Assembly: GCA_016284235.1 (NCBI GenBank)
Contig: JAEEOK010000018.1
Location: 38,267 to 102,266, forward strand
DNA length: 64,000 bases
Direction: 5' to 3'
From: Succinivibrionaceae bacterium
GTDB lineage: Bacteria; Pseudomonadota; Gammaproteobacteria; Enterobacterales; Succinivibrionaceae
In this document: positions 45,558 through 55,582 of the stretch, piece by piece
How positions within the stretch are numbered: position 1 is the stretch's first letter
How the letters are laid out: each line of letters starts with the position of its first letter
Translations under genes and position numbers: made by a program
Notes under the pieces: model-generated
The model's input: only the letters and a program-made list of their open reading frames with translations
What the model was told of the DNA's origin: nothing
Database searches by the model: none

Positions 45558-46716
45558 AGAGATTTCTATTGAAGGAAATACACTGCGGCTGGATCCCGGA
45601 GAAGGACCTGTTCTTCTTGAAGCCGCATTCAGGCGTTCAATATGGCATCCCGGTGAAGCCTGGATTGAGATCTCGGCAGACGGTAAAACTGCTGAGCGAC
45701 AGTACTTCGGGAAGACGCTAAAAGATTTTTGCTATGTGGATTTATCCGGAATTACAGCTCCATGCAGTATAAGAATAACAACTGCTGGTATTACCCTTGA
45801 CAGGCAGGCGCGCCTTCTTCACTTCTCCAAAATCAGCAATGAAGGAGTGACACTTATCATCGCTCCCCATCCTGATGACGGAGAACTGGCATGTACCAGC
45901 TTCTACGGACGAAATACGTACCTTGTTACGCTTTCGGCTGGAGAAAAAATACAGGAACTCAGGAAACAGTACTTCAAATCAATGGATAAATCTTTAGAAG
46001 AGGCAGGAAGGCGCAAGGGTCTGCTCAGAGCCTTCAATGCATCGACTGTTCCTCTGCTTGGCGGAATACCTTACGATCAGATGGTGTGCCTCGGATACAG
46101 AGACGGGTTTCTTGAAGAAATGATAAATGGTGCGTCTGTATCATCACCATACAGACCGGGCGATTTTCGCATCTACAACTCGGGAACCGCATCGCAGAAA
46201 CTAGGTTTGCTGGAAGATCCGGACAATTCTGCCGAGGATCTAAGAACCGAACTCGGAGAAATAATTAAAAGAATTAAACCTGCAAGGATCCTTGTTACGA
46301 ATCCTTTTCTTGAATTTCACAGAGATCATCTGGCTGCAGGAAAACTTATTCTTAACATGAGCAGAGAAGGAACAACAGGCGATGCCGATATCCTGTTTTA
46401 CAGCATTCATGCACAGCGGGAGAAGGATCCGTATTTCGGACCGGCGGGCTCAAGAATCACACTGCCTTCTTTCGCAAAGACACCAGAAATTGATCAGTCA
46501 GTTCACTTTTCCTATGTTTCAAACAATCTCACTGAAGAGGATATGAAGAAAAAAGCTGTTATGATGAACTGCATGTATGATCTGTACTCATCAAAGGATC
46601 ACCGCTGGCGTCCAAGCCGTATTCTCGAATATCTGGATTCACCCAGAATAGGAAAAGCCTACTACTTCAGAAGGTTCATAAAAGCCAATGAAATATTTTT
46701 AAAACTTGAAAAATAA
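45520..46716 (+). CDS. PIG-L/LmbE-family deacetylase
   Basis: Zinc-dependent deacetylase family acting on N-acetyl sugars or related amides. 398 residues. After an N-terminal beta-rich region of about 110 residues, the metal motif appears as IAPHPDDGELACTSF (the family AHPDDxE pattern) and the downstream motif as NPFLEFHRDHLAAGKL. The N-terminal extension is longer than in stand-alone LmbE proteins of about 230 residues. It starts inside the glycosyltransferase gene. The pair could build or trim a surface glycan or a glycoside, but the substrate cannot be told. Confidence 0.87.
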   Translation: MNNPYHLRPVKTEEISIEGNTLRLDPGEGPVLLEAAFRRSIWHPGEAWIEISADGKTAERQYFGKTLKDFCYVDLSGITAPCSIRITTAGITLDRQARLLHFSKISNEGVTLIIAPHPDDGELACTSFYGRNTYLVTLSAGEKIQELRKQYFKSMDKSLEEAGRRKGLLRAFNASTVPLLGGIPYDQMVCLGYRDGFLEEMINGASVSSPYRPGDFRIYNSGTASQKLGLLEDPDNSAEDLRTELGEIIKRIKPARILVTNPFLEFHRDHLAAGKLILNMSREGTTGDADILFYSIHAQREKDPYFGPAGSRITLPSFAKTPEIDQSVHFSYVSNNLTEEDMKKKAVMMNCMYDLYSSKDHRWRPSRILEYLDSPRIGKAYYFRRFIKANEIFLKLEK

Positions 46717-46943
46717 AACGGTTACTGCAAACAGCTATGCGGTAATCAGATTACTTAAGACATCAGCGGAATAAGCTGCCATAAACCGAAACGGACGGGA
46801 AAATTAAACTTGTCCTCTGTTTGAATATGAAGCTTGCACAAACTGTCCGGTACTCGCTCCTCCCCGAAATATTGCAGCAATCAGAACTGAACATAAGTAC
46901 TTTTCTTTAGTATTTCACTGCTTTTAAAACATATCTTTTCATG
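46717..46943. other. Convergent intergenic region, nothing recognised
   Basis: About 230 bases between the deacetylase gene and the nqr terminator. No gene, tRNA or strong hairpin is seen. Confidence 0.4.
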
Positions 46944-46982
46944 TAAAAAAAGATCCGATCTGAAAAATTTCAAGATCGGATC
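46944..46982 (-). terminator. Rho-independent terminator of the nqr operon
   Basis: A 10-bp stem GATCCGATCT/AGATCGGATC around 11 bases. On the minus strand it is followed by TTTTTTTACAT; on the plus strand by CTTTATTC, so it may also stop the deacetylase transcript. Confidence 0.88.
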
Positions 46983-47019
46983 CTTTATTCTTAAACTGAC
47001 TTAAAAGTCAAACTGAAAA

Positions 47020-48264
47020 TCAACCACCGAAGTTGTCGAGCAGTATGTTTTCATCCTCAACACCCAGATCATGGAGCATGTTGATTGTTGACTTGGTCAT
47101 CATAGGAGGTCCGCACATATAGAACTCGCAGTCTTCCGGATTCTTATGACTCTTCAGATAATTTTCATAGAGAACATTATGAATAAATCCCGTGTAACCG
47201 GTCCAGTTATCTTCAGGAAGGGCATCAGACAAGGCAAGATGCCATTCAAAATTAGGATGTTCTGCAGCAAGCTGATCAAATTCATCAGCATAGAAAACCT
47301 CACGCAGGGAACGAGCACCGTACCAGAAGGTAATCTTTCTCTTGCTGTTTAAGCGCTTGAGCTGATCAAATATATGAGATCTCATCGGAGCCATACCTGC
47401 ACCGCCGCCTACGAACACCATTTCAGCATCGGTATCCTTGGCAAAGAACTCGCCGAACGGACCGGAAATGGTAACCTTGTCACCAGGTTTGAGACTCCAG
47501 ATATATGACGACATCTTGCCGCACGGAAGAGTCTTTGAAATTTTGCCGGTGGACTTGTCAAACGGCGGAGTCGCGATACGCACATTAAGCATAATCAGAC
47601 CCTTTTCTCCAGGATAGTTTGCCATGGAGTATGCTCTTGTTATATGCTCATCAACCTTGGATACAAGATCGAACATTCCGTATTTTTCCCAGTCACCGCG
47701 GTACTTCTCAGGAACATCATAGTCTCTGTAGTGAACCTCATGAGGATCGGCTTCAATCTGAATGTAACCGCCGGCGCGGAAAGGAACCTCCTCTCCGTCA
47801 GGGATCTGAAGCTTAAGTTCCTTGATGAAGGTTGAAACGCTGTTATTGGAAATAACAGTGCATTCCCACTTCTTGACACCGAAAACAGATGCCGGAAGTT
47901 CAATACTCATATCACCGCGAACTGTAACCTGACAGGCCAGATGCATGCCTTCCTTAACCTCTTTCTTGGTAAGATGGTTAAGTTCTGTAGGAAGAGCTGC
48001 ACTCGCACCGCTTTTAACACGTAGACGGCACTGACCGCATGTTCCGCCGCCGCCGCAGGCTGAAGATACGAAAATTCCCTTATCAGCAAGAGTTCCCAGA
48101 AGTTTGTCACCGGTAGAAACCTCGATAGTCTTCTCCGGATCATCATTTATGGCAATCTTTACGTTTTTATGTCTCACCAGAGTAGCCTTCGCAACGGTAA
48201 TAACCGCAACGAGGATCATGATGATGGCAACAAAAGCGCAAACACCAAGTAATACTGTATTCAT
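47020..48264 (-). CDS. nqrF: Na+-NQR subunit F (NADH dehydrogenase subunit)
   Basis: Entry subunit of the Na+-translocating NADH:quinone reductase. 414 residues with an N-terminal membrane helix (about 5-28), a [2Fe-2S] domain with Cys70, Cys76, Cys79 and Cys111 ([14 protein letters not shown] ... HLACQV), an FAD domain with [11 protein letters not shown] and an NADH domain with [19 protein letters not shown]. The cysteine numbering equals that of the Vibrio cholerae protein. Last gene of nqrABCDEF. Confidence 0.98.
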   Translation of the reverse strand: MNTVLLGVCAFVAIIMILVAVITVAKATLVRHKNVKIAINDDPEKTIEVSTGDKLLGTLADKGIFVSSACGGGGTCGQCRLRVKSGASAALPTELNHLTKKEVKEGMHLACQVTVRGDMSIELPASVFGVKKWECTVISNNSVSTFIKELKLQIPDGEEVPFRAGGYIQIEADPHEVHYRDYDVPEKYRGDWEKYGMFDLVSKVDEHITRAYSMANYPGEKGLIMLNVRIATPPFDKSTGKISKTLPCGKMSSYIWSLKPGDKVTISGPFGEFFAKDTDAEMVFVGGGAGMAPMRSHIFDQLKRLNSKRKITFWYGARSLREVFYADEFDQLAAEHPNFEWHLALSDALPEDNWTGYTGFIHNVLYENYLKSHKNPEDCEFYMCGPPMMTKSTINMLHDLGVEDENILLDNFGG

Positions 48265-48273
48265 CTGTACTCC

Positions 48274-48870
48274 TTATAATGAAATACCTGAGAAGGACAT
48301 GAAGGCGATTGCCATAAGCCCTGCGGTAATAAAGGTAATACCGAGGCCGCGCAGTCCTGCAGGAACATCAGAATACTTAAGCTTTTCACGAACTGCAGCT
48401 ATCAGTATAAGAGCGATAGCCCAGCTGGTACCCGAACCGAAGCCGTAGACAACAGATTCGGCAAAATCATATTCACGCTGTACCATAAATGAAACGCCGG
48501 CAAAAATAGCGCAGTTTACGGTAATAAGCGGAAGGAAGATACCCAGCGTCTGATACAGACCCTGAAAATGACGGTCCAGCACCATCTCCAGCACCTGCAC
48601 GCATGCTGCAATTACGCCGATGTATGTGATAAATCCAAGAAAGGAAATATCAACACCATCAATTATCGAATTAGGGCGAAGCACATTGTCATAGATGATG
48701 TTGTTTACAGGAACAACGAGCATCTGCACGGCAATAACCGTAATGCCAAGACCCACAGCAGTCTTCACATTCTTGGACAGTGCAAGAAATGTACACATAC
48801 CGATAAAGAAGCTTAAAGCCAGATTCTCGATAAAGATAGACTTTACCAGCAAGTTAATATAATGTTCCAT
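48274..48870 (-). CDS. nqrE: Na+-NQR subunit E
   Basis: Integral membrane subunit with six predicted helices. 198 residues, the family length. Starts [20 protein letters not shown] with the conserved [21 protein letters not shown] segment, later [19 protein letters not shown]. NqrD and NqrE form an inverted pair that coordinates an iron centre through membrane cysteines. Nine bases downstream comes nqrF; two bases upstream ends nqrD. Confidence 0.98.
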   Translation of the reverse strand: MEHYINLLVKSIFIENLALSFFIGMCTFLALSKNVKTAVGLGITVIAVQMLVVPVNNIIYDNVLRPNSIIDGVDISFLGFITYIGVIAACVQVLEMVLDRHFQGLYQTLGIFLPLITVNCAIFAGVSFMVQREYDFAESVVYGFGSGTSWAIALILIAAVREKLKYSDVPAGLRGLGITFITAGLMAIAFMSFSGISL

Positions 48871-48872
48871 TT

Positions 48873-49532
48873 CTACTCCCTGGTTACCACAAACTGAGCC
48901 GGTTCAACCTGCTTGGCGTAACGCTTCGTGCTTCTTACCCACCATATAAAGAGACCGATCAGGAAAAAGCCGCTAGGCGGAAGAACGAGAAGACCGTTAG
49001 GCACATACCAGCCGCCGTCCTTGGCCAAAGGAAGCACGGTTAAACCGAACCATGTACCCGAACCGAAAATTTCACGTACTGTACCAACAGACAGAAGTAT
49101 GATGGAGTAACCCAGACCGTTGCCGATACCGTCAATGAGAGAAGGCAGCGGAGGATACTTCAATGCGAAAGCTTCTGAACGTCCCATAACAATACAGTTG
49201 GTAATAATCAGACCGACATAAACGGAAAGCTGCTTATCCAGCTGATAGTTAAACGCTTTGAGAAGCTGATCCACCACAATAACAAGTGATGCAATAACGG
49301 TAAGTTCAGCTATAAAGCGCACACTACCCGGGATCACGTTACGAATGGAAGAAACCGTCAGATTGGCAAACGCGATAACCGCTGTTACGGAAATCGACAT
49401 AACCATGGCAGTCTTCATATTGCTGGTTACGGCAAGAGCGGAACAGATACCGAGAACCTGAACGATAATTGGATTTATGCTGATAAGAGGATTAAGCAGC
49501 ACTTCCTTTAAATTTAATTTTTCCTGAGCCAT
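48873..49532 (-). CDS. nqrD: Na+-NQR subunit D
   Basis: Membrane subunit homologous to NqrE. 219 residues, six predicted helices; [40 protein letters not shown] and a Pro-rich [16 protein letters not shown] segment identify it. The start overlaps the nqrC stop by one base. Confidence 0.98.
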   Translation of the reverse strand: MAQEKLNLKEVLLNPLISINPIIVQVLGICSALAVTSNMKTAMVMSISVTAVIAFANLTVSSIRNVIPGSVRFIAELTVIASLVIVVDQLLKAFNYQLDKQLSVYVGLIITNCIVMGRSEAFALKYPPLPSLIDGIGNGLGYSIILLSVGTVREIFGSGTWFGLTVLPLAKDGGWYVPNGLLVLPPSGFFLIGLFIWWVRSTKRYAKQVEPAQFVVTRE

Positions 49533-50305
49533 TACTTACTCCCCAACTGTTTAAGGAATTTGCCGTAGGCATCATCACTAAGCCAGTATTTCATGCAGTT
49601 TGTAACACCCTTGCCGGTAAGAGTAGCACCGGAAAGGCCGTCAACCTCAATCATGGAGCCCTGCGGAGCCGGTCCCTTATAGACACTGATTGTCTTTCCA
49701 TCCTGCATTACCAGTTTGCCTTTCCATTTGGCAGTCCATACAGGATTTGATATTTCACCGCCAAGACCCGGGGTTTCACCGTGTTCATAGAAATTGATGC
49801 CCTCCACATTCTTTCCGTCAGGAGTTACAGCCAGAAGACCGTAGAGAGTTGACCACAGTCCCTGTCCGTAGAACGGAAGAATATAGGATTTAATCTTGCC
49901 TGAAGGATCCTTTGCAACATAAATAGGCATCAGCTTTGATCTGAATCTGATACCGGCGGCATCATTTTCCTTCTCGATCACATGCTTGTATTCCTTAGTC
50001 TTTGACTTTGAAACATAGTCAAAATCCTCAGGATCTTCCTTGGTGCTTGAAACAATCATGCCTGTATCCAAATCCAGCATCTGTGCAGTGATGCGTTCCT
50101 TGTAGAACTGCACGCTGTCACCGGTCTCCTGATTGAAATCAAGACCTGATACCAGAATGATATTATTCTGCTTGTCGCGAAGTTTCTCCTGCTCCTGGAT
50201 ATCTCTTAGAGCAACTGTAGTTCCGGCTACAAAAATGGAGCACACAAGACACAGAACAAATACAACCAGGAATGTCTTCCCAACTGATTCTTTATTACTT
50301 GCCAC
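49532..50305 (-). CDS. nqrC: Na+-NQR subunit C
   Basis: Periplasmically exposed flavoprotein subunit. 257 residues with one N-terminal membrane helix (about 10-32). The flavinylation motif [13 protein letters not shown] places the FMN-bearing Thr at residue 228. [14 protein letters not shown] is another family signature. Requires the ApbE flavin transferase, whose gene is not in this window. The start overlaps nqrB by 11 bases. Confidence 0.98.
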   Translation of the reverse strand: MASNKESVGKTFLVVFVLCLVCSIFVAGTTVALRDIQEQEKLRDKQNNIILVSGLDFNQETGDSVQFYKERITAQMLDLDTGMIVSSTKEDPEDFDYVSKSKTKEYKHVIEKENDAAGIRFRSKLMPIYVAKDPSGKIKSYILPFYGQGLWSTLYGLLAVTPDGKNVEGINFYEHGETPGLGGEISNPVWTAKWKGKLVMQDGKTISVYKGPAPQGSMIEVDGLSGATLTGKGVTNCMKYWLSDDAYGKFLKQLGSK

Positions 50306-51548
50306 GAGCTAATCTCCTCTTTATATTACGAGACTTGATAACGTAGTCAATCAGCGGAGCACACATGTTGCCGAACAGAATTGCCAGCATCATGCCCTCA
50401 GGAAAGGCCGGATTGACGACACGGATCAGTACCACCATGAAGCCAATTAAGAAACCGTAAATATATTTACCCTTATTGGTATAAGCTGATGAAACAGGAT
50501 CTGTTGCCATAAACACCATACCGAAGGCAAATCCGCCAAGTACAAAATGCCACCAGAACGGAAGCGAGAACATCGGATTTGTATCTGAACCGATAATATT
50601 CAGCAGCAGAGATGTCAGCAGCATTCCTAAAAACAAGGAAAATACAATTCTTAGGGAAGCAATTCTGGTTACAAGCAACACTGCAAGACCCACAAGGATC
50701 ATAAGTGTTGAAACCTCGCCGATGGAACCGGGCATGTTACCGAGGAACGCATCCATCCAGGTCAGCTTCTCACCGGTTACGGTATTGGTCAACGCCTCAA
50801 TATTTACTCCTGAAGCCAGACTTGCAAGAGGAGTAGCACCTGTTGCACCGTCTACAGCAGCCTTTGTGGCAACCCAGACGCCGTCACCGGAGATCTGTGC
50901 CGGATATGCGAAAAACAGAAACGCGCGGCCGACAAGAGCCGGATTCATGAAATTCATGCCTGTGCCGCCGAATATTTCCTTGCCGATAACAACACCGAAG
51001 GAAATACCGAGAGCAGCCTGCCACAGAGGAAGTGTCGGAGGAACAATCAGCGAGAACAGAATGGATGTTACAAAAAATCCTTCATTAATCGGATGTCCCT
51101 TGACTATGCAGAACAGAACCTCCCAAAAACCGCCGACTGCGAAAACGACAGCGTAGATAGGAAGGAAGAAAGCCGCACCAATCGCCAGTTTCGTTATCAG
51201 ACCGCCGGACTGATCCAGAGAGAAGCCAAGCATCTGAAGAATCGCAAAACGCCAGTCTTCACTGAACAGTTCAGGGGTTCCGACCCCACCGTGTGCGTTA
51301 AGATATGAAAGCGCATTTGCACCGACGTTATACATACCCCAGAACATTGCCGGGAACACTGCAAACCACACGATAATCATCATACGCTTCAGATCTGCAT
51401 AATCGCGCACATGAACCTTGGATCGTGTCACCTCGCCCTGAGTATAGAAAAAAGATGCCGTACCCTCATAGAGCGGAAATAATTTATGAAATTTTCCACC
51501 CTTCTCAAACAGAGGTGCCATCTTTTCTAGAATTGTTCTTAAAAACAC
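50295..51548 (-). CDS. nqrB: Na+-NQR subunit B
   Basis: Core membrane subunit carrying riboflavin and a covalent FMN, with a role in Na+ translocation. 417 residues with about ten hydrophobic helices. The motif [12 protein letters not shown] puts the FMN-bearing Thr at residue 239; [20 protein letters not shown] and [15 protein letters not shown] [20 protein letters not shown] are conserved. The C-terminal end is basic ([12 protein letters not shown]). Three bases separate it from nqrA. Confidence 0.98.
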   Translation of the reverse strand: MFLRTILEKMAPLFEKGGKFHKLFPLYEGTASFFYTQGEVTRSKVHVRDYADLKRMMIIVWFAVFPAMFWGMYNVGANALSYLNAHGGVGTPELFSEDWRFAILQMLGFSLDQSGGLITKLAIGAAFFLPIYAVVFAVGGFWEVLFCIVKGHPINEGFFVTSILFSLIVPPTLPLWQAALGISFGVVIGKEIFGGTGMNFMNPALVGRAFLFFAYPAQISGDGVWVATKAAVDGATGATPLASLASGVNIEALTNTVTGEKLTWMDAFLGNMPGSIGEVSTLMILVGLAVLLVTRIASLRIVFSLFLGMLLTSLLLNIIGSDTNPMFSLPFWWHFVLGGFAFGMVFMATDPVSSAYTNKGKYIYGFLIGFMVVLIRVVNPAFPEGMMLAILFGNMCAPLIDYVIKSRNIKRRLARGK

Positions 51549-51551
51549 TGA

Positions 51552-52901
51552 TTAACCCTCCTGCTCAATCTTGTTGAGACATCTGCGCAACATCGGTCCG
51601 AAATCCGATTTACACGGATCAACATAAGTGCAAAGCGCAAGATCCTCTTCGTCCAATTCCAGACAGCCAAGAGCCTGAGCCTCATCGGTATCCGTAATAG
51701 CAATAGCCCGCAGAAGAAGACTTGGAATAATATCCATAGGCAGAATGCGATCAAAGCAGCCGAACGGAATAATTGCTCTGGCTCCGCCGTTCACACCTGT
51801 GTTGAAAACAAAATCTTTCTTCTTATTAAAGAAAGGTCCGATGAAAGTATTGCTTACTGAGAATTTCTTGAATCCTGGCAGCATCCAGCCGAGAAATTCC
51901 TTCTCATCTCCCTCAGGAATTATGGATATCTGAGTAAAATAGCGTCCCATGTAGTCCAGAACTCCTTCAGCCTTACGTCCGTAGATGACTGAGCCTGAAA
52001 TTACACGCTGCTTTGCAGATGTCTTAATGTTGCCGTCAGTAAGTTCGCTCACGCATGCTCCTGCGACAGTCTGAACAAGACGCGGACTGATTACTCCAGG
52101 GCCGCCGATCGCTACATAGCGGGTACTGTCCAGTTCTCCGGTTGTAAAAAGTTTTCCGATGGCAATAACATCCTGATAGCCGATATTCCAAAGAACTCTA
52201 TCAAGAGACGCACCGACGAGTTTGTGCATATGAGTGCCAGCAAGTCCGGCAGGATGCGGACCGACAAAGACTTCCTCCTTTATATTGGATGCGGTGCCTT
52301 GCGGAAGACTGTAATCACCCTTGCAAACATATACCGTACCCTCGGTAAGACGAGAGATTACATTAAGACCGCAGGAGAAATCATCAGCTCTGGAATTGAT
52401 GATGGCCTTGACATCCGGAGCCAGAGGATTGGTATCCATTGCTGTAACAAAAATATGCTTAGGCTGAGAGGTCACTGCCGGAACCTTAGCGAAAGGTCTG
52501 GTTCTGAAAGCCGTCCAGAGACCGGATTTTACCAACTCATCAACAACAGCCTGGCGATCGACTGAAAGAAGATTCTTTGCATCATACTTATCAAAACCGA
52601 CTGCACCTGAAGTTTCGTCAACCTGGATCACAAGTGAAACAAAGCATCTGCGCTCACCGCGGTTGATTTCAGCAACCTTGCCACCCAGCGGAGCCGTATA
52701 AACAACTCCAGGATTTTTCTTATCTTCAAAAAGAGGTTGTCCCTTTTTGACGGAATCTCCCACATCAACCAGCATAGTCGGCCGCAGTCCCGGATAATCG
52801 GAGCCCAACAAAGCAACCTTGGTCACACTGTCAGTCTTGACTATCTCTGATCCAGCTCCACCGCTGATCGGAAGATCCAAACCTTTCTTTATTTTGATCA
52901 T
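51552..52901 (-). CDS. nqrA: Na+-NQR subunit A
   Basis: Cytoplasmic subunit, reported to contribute to quinone binding. From the ATG at 52901 it has 447 residues, beginning MIKIKKGLDLPISGGAGSEI. KVALLGSDYPGLRPTMLVDV, VGPHPAGLAGTHMHKLVGAS and FGCFDRILPMDIIPSLLLRA are family segments. An in-frame start at 52976 would add 25 unrelated residues. First gene of the operon. Confidence 0.98.
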   Translation of the reverse strand: MIKIKKGLDLPISGGAGSEIVKTDSVTKVALLGSDYPGLRPTMLVDVGDSVKKGQPLFEDKKNPGVVYTAPLGGKVAEINRGERRCFVSLVIQVDETSGAVGFDKYDAKNLLSVDRQAVVDELVKSGLWTAFRTRPFAKVPAVTSQPKHIFVTAMDTNPLAPDVKAIINSRADDFSCGLNVISRLTEGTVYVCKGDYSLPQGTASNIKEEVFVGPHPAGLAGTHMHKLVGASLDRVLWNIGYQDVIAIGKLFTTGELDSTRYVAIGGPGVISPRLVQTVAGACVSELTDGNIKTSAKQRVISGSVIYGRKAEGVLDYMGRYFTQISIIPEGDEKEFLGWMLPGFKKFSVSNTFIGPFFNKKKDFVFNTGVNGGARAIIPFGCFDRILPMDIIPSLLLRAIAITDTDEAQALGCLELDEEDLALCTYVDPCKSDFGPMLRRCLNKIEQEG

Positions 52902-52937
52902 AATTTTTCCGACATTGATAGAAAATTTCAGAAATGT

Positions 52938-52963
52938 AAACGGCAGACTGACATCTGCCGTTT
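52938..52963 (-). other. Hairpin in the nqr leader (terminator or attenuator)
   Basis: Stem AAACGGCAGA/TCTGCCGTTT, 10 bp with a 6-base loop, followed on the minus strand by ACATTT. It may end the tsaD transcript. If the promoter at 52989-53018 is real, the hairpin lies within the nqrA leader. Confidence 0.6.
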
Positions 52964-52988
52964 TGTTTAATTGCACAAAACCGCATGG

Positions 52989-53018
52989 ATTTTATCAAAA
53001 AACGCCTTTTTTATCCAA
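52989..53018 (-). promoter_or_regulatory. Candidate promoter of the nqr operon
   Basis: On the minus strand TTGGAT (53018-53013) and TAAAAT (52994-52989) are 18 bases apart. Start near 52982 gives a leader of about 80 bases. Confidence 0.5.
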
Positions 53019-53172
53019 CTTTTTAAATCATGATGCTTTAGTGTCCTGCTTAAGATCACAGCATGAAACCTGGCTGATTTGAAAATACAGTAAACGACAA
53101 AGCTGTGCGGCTGACACCGGCACAACAAACGGATAAACAATTAAGAAACAGCAGAATTTTTTGAAAACAGGA

Positions 53173-54204
53173 TCAGTCTGCAGCCGGAGAACGGTTGATG
53201 CATACAGACTCAAGAGACCAGCGAGGATGGACTTTAATCTGATTTCCGGCCCGTTCGCCTGCCAGAAATCTCTGCATCCCGGCATATGCTATCATGGCAC
53301 CGTTATCGGTGCAGAAGGAAAGACGAGGAAAATAAATTTCTCCGCCGCGCCTGTCCATCAGTTCACCAAGTGCAGATCTTATCCGCTGATTTGCACTTAC
53401 ACCTCCCGCAACAACGAGACGATTAAAGCCGATCTGATCCAGAGCTCTTGAACACTTAATCACCAGTGTATCAGTTACAGCCGCCTCAAAAGATGCCGCA
53501 ATATCAGCCTTTGTTCCGCCGCTTGAATCAATGTGCATAAGTGCATTCGATGCCGCGGTCTTGAGTCCGGAAAAGCTGAAATCCAGTCCCGGTCTGTCCG
53601 TCATCGGCCTTGGAAATTTAAATGCCCGAGGATTGCCGTTCTTTGCAAGTTCAGATACCAGGGGACCTCCAGGATACGGAAGATCAAGAAGTTTTGCAGT
53701 TTTGTCAAAAGCCTCTCCGGCGGCATCGTCAATCGACTCTCCAAGAATGGAATAGGCAGCAAATCCGTCAACCTTTATGAGAAGTGTATGACCTCCTGAT
53801 ACCAAAAGAGCAAGGAAAGGATAAGCCGGCGGATTATCCTCGAGCATCGGAGCAAGAAGATGTCCCTCCATATGATTTACAGGGACGGCCGGACAGTTCC
53901 ACGCATATGCCAGACTTCTGGCCACCGTGGCTCCGACCATCAGTGCACCAATCAGGCCAGGACCGGCGGTATAGCATACAGCATCTATATCCGACGGTCC
54001 GCAGGATGCTTCATGAAGAGCCGCTTTGATAAGAGGAACAGTCTTTCTGATGTGATCTCTTGACGCAAGCTCCGGAACGACACCGCCGTACATTGCATGC
54101 ATTGCAATCTGTGAATACAGCTGATTAGCAATCAGTCCCTTCTCCTGATCATAAACGGCAACTCCCGTTTCGTCGCAGGAACTCTCAATAGCCAAAACTC
54201 TCAT
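53173..54204 (-). CDS. tsaD: tRNA threonylcarbamoyladenosine transferase TsaD
   Basis: Kae1/TsaD family metalloenzyme transferring the threonylcarbamoyl group to A37 of tRNA. 343 residues (E. coli 337). N-terminal [16 protein letters not shown], the metal-binding NHMEGH (His111, His115), [34 protein letters not shown] and [13 protein letters not shown]. Divergent from rpsU, as in E. coli. Works with TsaE encoded at 39881; its product is the substrate of TrmO encoded at 13189. Confidence 0.98.
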   Translation of the reverse strand: MRVLAIESSCDETGVAVYDQEKGLIANQLYSQIAMHAMYGGVVPELASRDHIRKTVPLIKAALHEASCGPSDIDAVCYTAGPGLIGALMVGATVARSLAYAWNCPAVPVNHMEGHLLAPMLEDNPPAYPFLALLVSGGHTLLIKVDGFAAYSILGESIDDAAGEAFDKTAKLLDLPYPGGPLVSELAKNGNPRAFKFPRPMTDRPGLDFSFSGLKTAASNALMHIDSSGGTKADIAASFEAAVTDTLVIKCSRALDQIGFNRLVVAGGVSANQRIRSALGELMDRRGGEIYFPRLSFCTDNGAMIAYAGMQRFLAGERAGNQIKVHPRWSLESVCINRSPAAD

Positions 54205-54654
54205 GAATAATCCGTACAGAAATCCAAATTACACAAAATTAAATTTAATCAGACCCGAAAGCTGCAGAAATCCAACTTCAAAACTGAAACAAGACAGACA
54301 GGACATATATTTAACGCCGCACACTTTTATACAGATAACAAAATCTTCAGTCGCAGTGAAGTAATGAAGACTGTACCAAACCGTAAAGCAGTACTTTCCT
54401 GTCGCGTGTGATATTCTAACACAAGTCACAAAAACGGTAGAAAAAGGTTTTCAGGAGACACTCTGCAAACATGAAATTGAAAAGCCATGCAAAAAAAGAG
54501 GTTGTTTTTCAATCAATCACTCATAATTGCGATAATTAACCTTGCAAATTTTACTTTCTGATCCATAACCTATTTCTGTGTGGTAAACAAAGCTTAGAGC
54601 AGCTGCCCCGCCGGGAATAAATAACATTAAAAAAAATCAAATAAAACTGTTCAC
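54205..54654. other. Divergent tsaD/rpsU intergenic region
   Basis: About 450 AT-rich bases without a supported gene. Near tsaD, on the minus strand, an extended -10 element TGTTAGAAT (54421-54413) could drive tsaD; no good -35 is seen. Confidence 0.4.
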
Positions 54655-54683
54655 TTGACAAGCAGACGGGTTTTGAATAAAAT
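54655..54683 (+). promoter_or_regulatory. Strong sigma-70 promoter of rpsU-yqeY-dnaG
   Basis: A perfect TTGACA (54655-54660) and TAAAAT (54678-54683) with a 17-base spacer. Start near 54690 leaves a leader of about 85 bases. Confidence 0.85.
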
Positions 54684-54776
54684 TCGCCATAATTGTGACT
54701 GTAGTCATTAAATTCGCGGTTTTTCCCGCACAGGTATTTGAAACTTAAATTTGATATTTCTAGGGGTGAGTGGCTC

Positions 54777-54992
54777 ATGCCAATTATTAAGGTACGTGAA
54801 AACGAAACTTTCGACGTAGCATTACGCCGTTTCAAGCGTTCTTGTGAAAAAGCAGGTATTTTAGCAGATGTTCGCAACCGCGAGTTCTACGAGAAACCTA
54901 CAACCATCCGCAAGCGCGCAAAAGCTTCAGCAGCTAAGCGTCATGCTAAGAAGATGGCTCGTGAATCAGCTCGTCGTACGCACCAGTACTAA
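54777..54992 (+). CDS. rpsU: 30S ribosomal protein S21
   Basis: Small basic protein of the 30S platform. 71 residues, the normal length, [20 protein letters not shown] at the start and ARRTHQY at the end; nearly identical to E. coli S21 through most of its length. GGGGTGAG stands upstream of the ATG at 54777. First gene of the macromolecular synthesis operon. Confidence 0.99.
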   Translation: MPIIKVRENETFDVALRRFKRSCEKAGILADVRNREFYEKPTTIRKRAKASAAKRHAKKMARESARRTHQY

Positions 54993-55040
54993 GAGTGTAA
55001 TGTTTCACGTGCGTTGAATGTAACGCATACTTGTTTTAAT

Positions 55041-55079
55041 CCACACTTTGGGATCTTTTGCGGTTCAAAGTGTGGTTTT
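55041..55079 (+). terminator. Terminator between rpsU and yqeY
   Basis: A 10-bp stem CCACACTTTG/CAAAGTGTGG around 15 bases, followed by TTTTATCG. An internal terminator between rpsU and the following genes is known from the E. coli operon, where it lowers dnaG expression. Confidence 0.85.
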
Positions 55080-55104
55080 ATCGTTTTAAGACCAGGGAGG
55101 AAAT

Positions 55105-55551
55105 ATGTCTTTACGCGAAAACTTGAACGATATGATGAAGGAAGCATTACGATCAAAGGATAAGGAACGCCTCTGCACATTAAGACTTGTACTTTCCGAG
55201 GTCAAGAAGAAAGAAATAGACGAAAAGGTTATCGTCACTGATGAGATTATGATCGCTATTGCTTCAAAAATGATCAAGGAGCGAAAGGATTCTGTTTCCC
55301 AGTACAGTGCGGCTAACAGGCAGGATCTGGTAGAAAAGGAAGAGAATGAAATCAAAATTATTTCAGAATTTCTCCCTGCACAGCTTACGGAAGAGGAGCT
55401 GGATCTTGTAATCAAGGAAACAATAGCCGAAAGCGGAGCTCAATCAGTAAAGGAGCTTGGCAAGGTTATGGCTTTGCTCAAGCCTAAGGTTCAAGGCAGA
55501 ACTGACATGGGACAGCTCAGTTCCAAACTCAAGGATCTTCTCTCCAGATAA
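55105..55551 (+). CDS. yqeY: GatB/YqeY domain protein
   Basis: Small all-helical protein resembling the tRNA-binding tail domain of GatB; exact role unknown. 148 residues: SLRENLNDMMKEALRSKDKE, LRLVLSEVKKKEIDE, EFLPAQLTEEELDLVI and MGQLSSKLKDLL at the end. GGGAGGA lies ahead of the ATG. It is inserted between rpsU and dnaG, an arrangement also known in Vibrio and Pseudomonas but not in E. coli. Confidence 0.96.
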   Translation: MSLRENLNDMMKEALRSKDKERLCTLRLVLSEVKKKEIDEKVIVTDEIMIAIASKMIKERKDSVSQYSAANRQDLVEKEENEIKIISEFLPAQLTEEELDLVIKETIAESGAQSVKELGKVMALLKPKVQGRTDMGQLSSKLKDLLSR

Positions 55552-55582
55552 CAGCAGCCTGCCACAAAAGGACAGTACAGAG

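Noticed and set aside
55457..55582. Longer DnaG start inside yqeY
   Set aside because: The added 42 residues are an out-of-frame reading of yqeY; the ATG at 55583 matches the family N-terminus.
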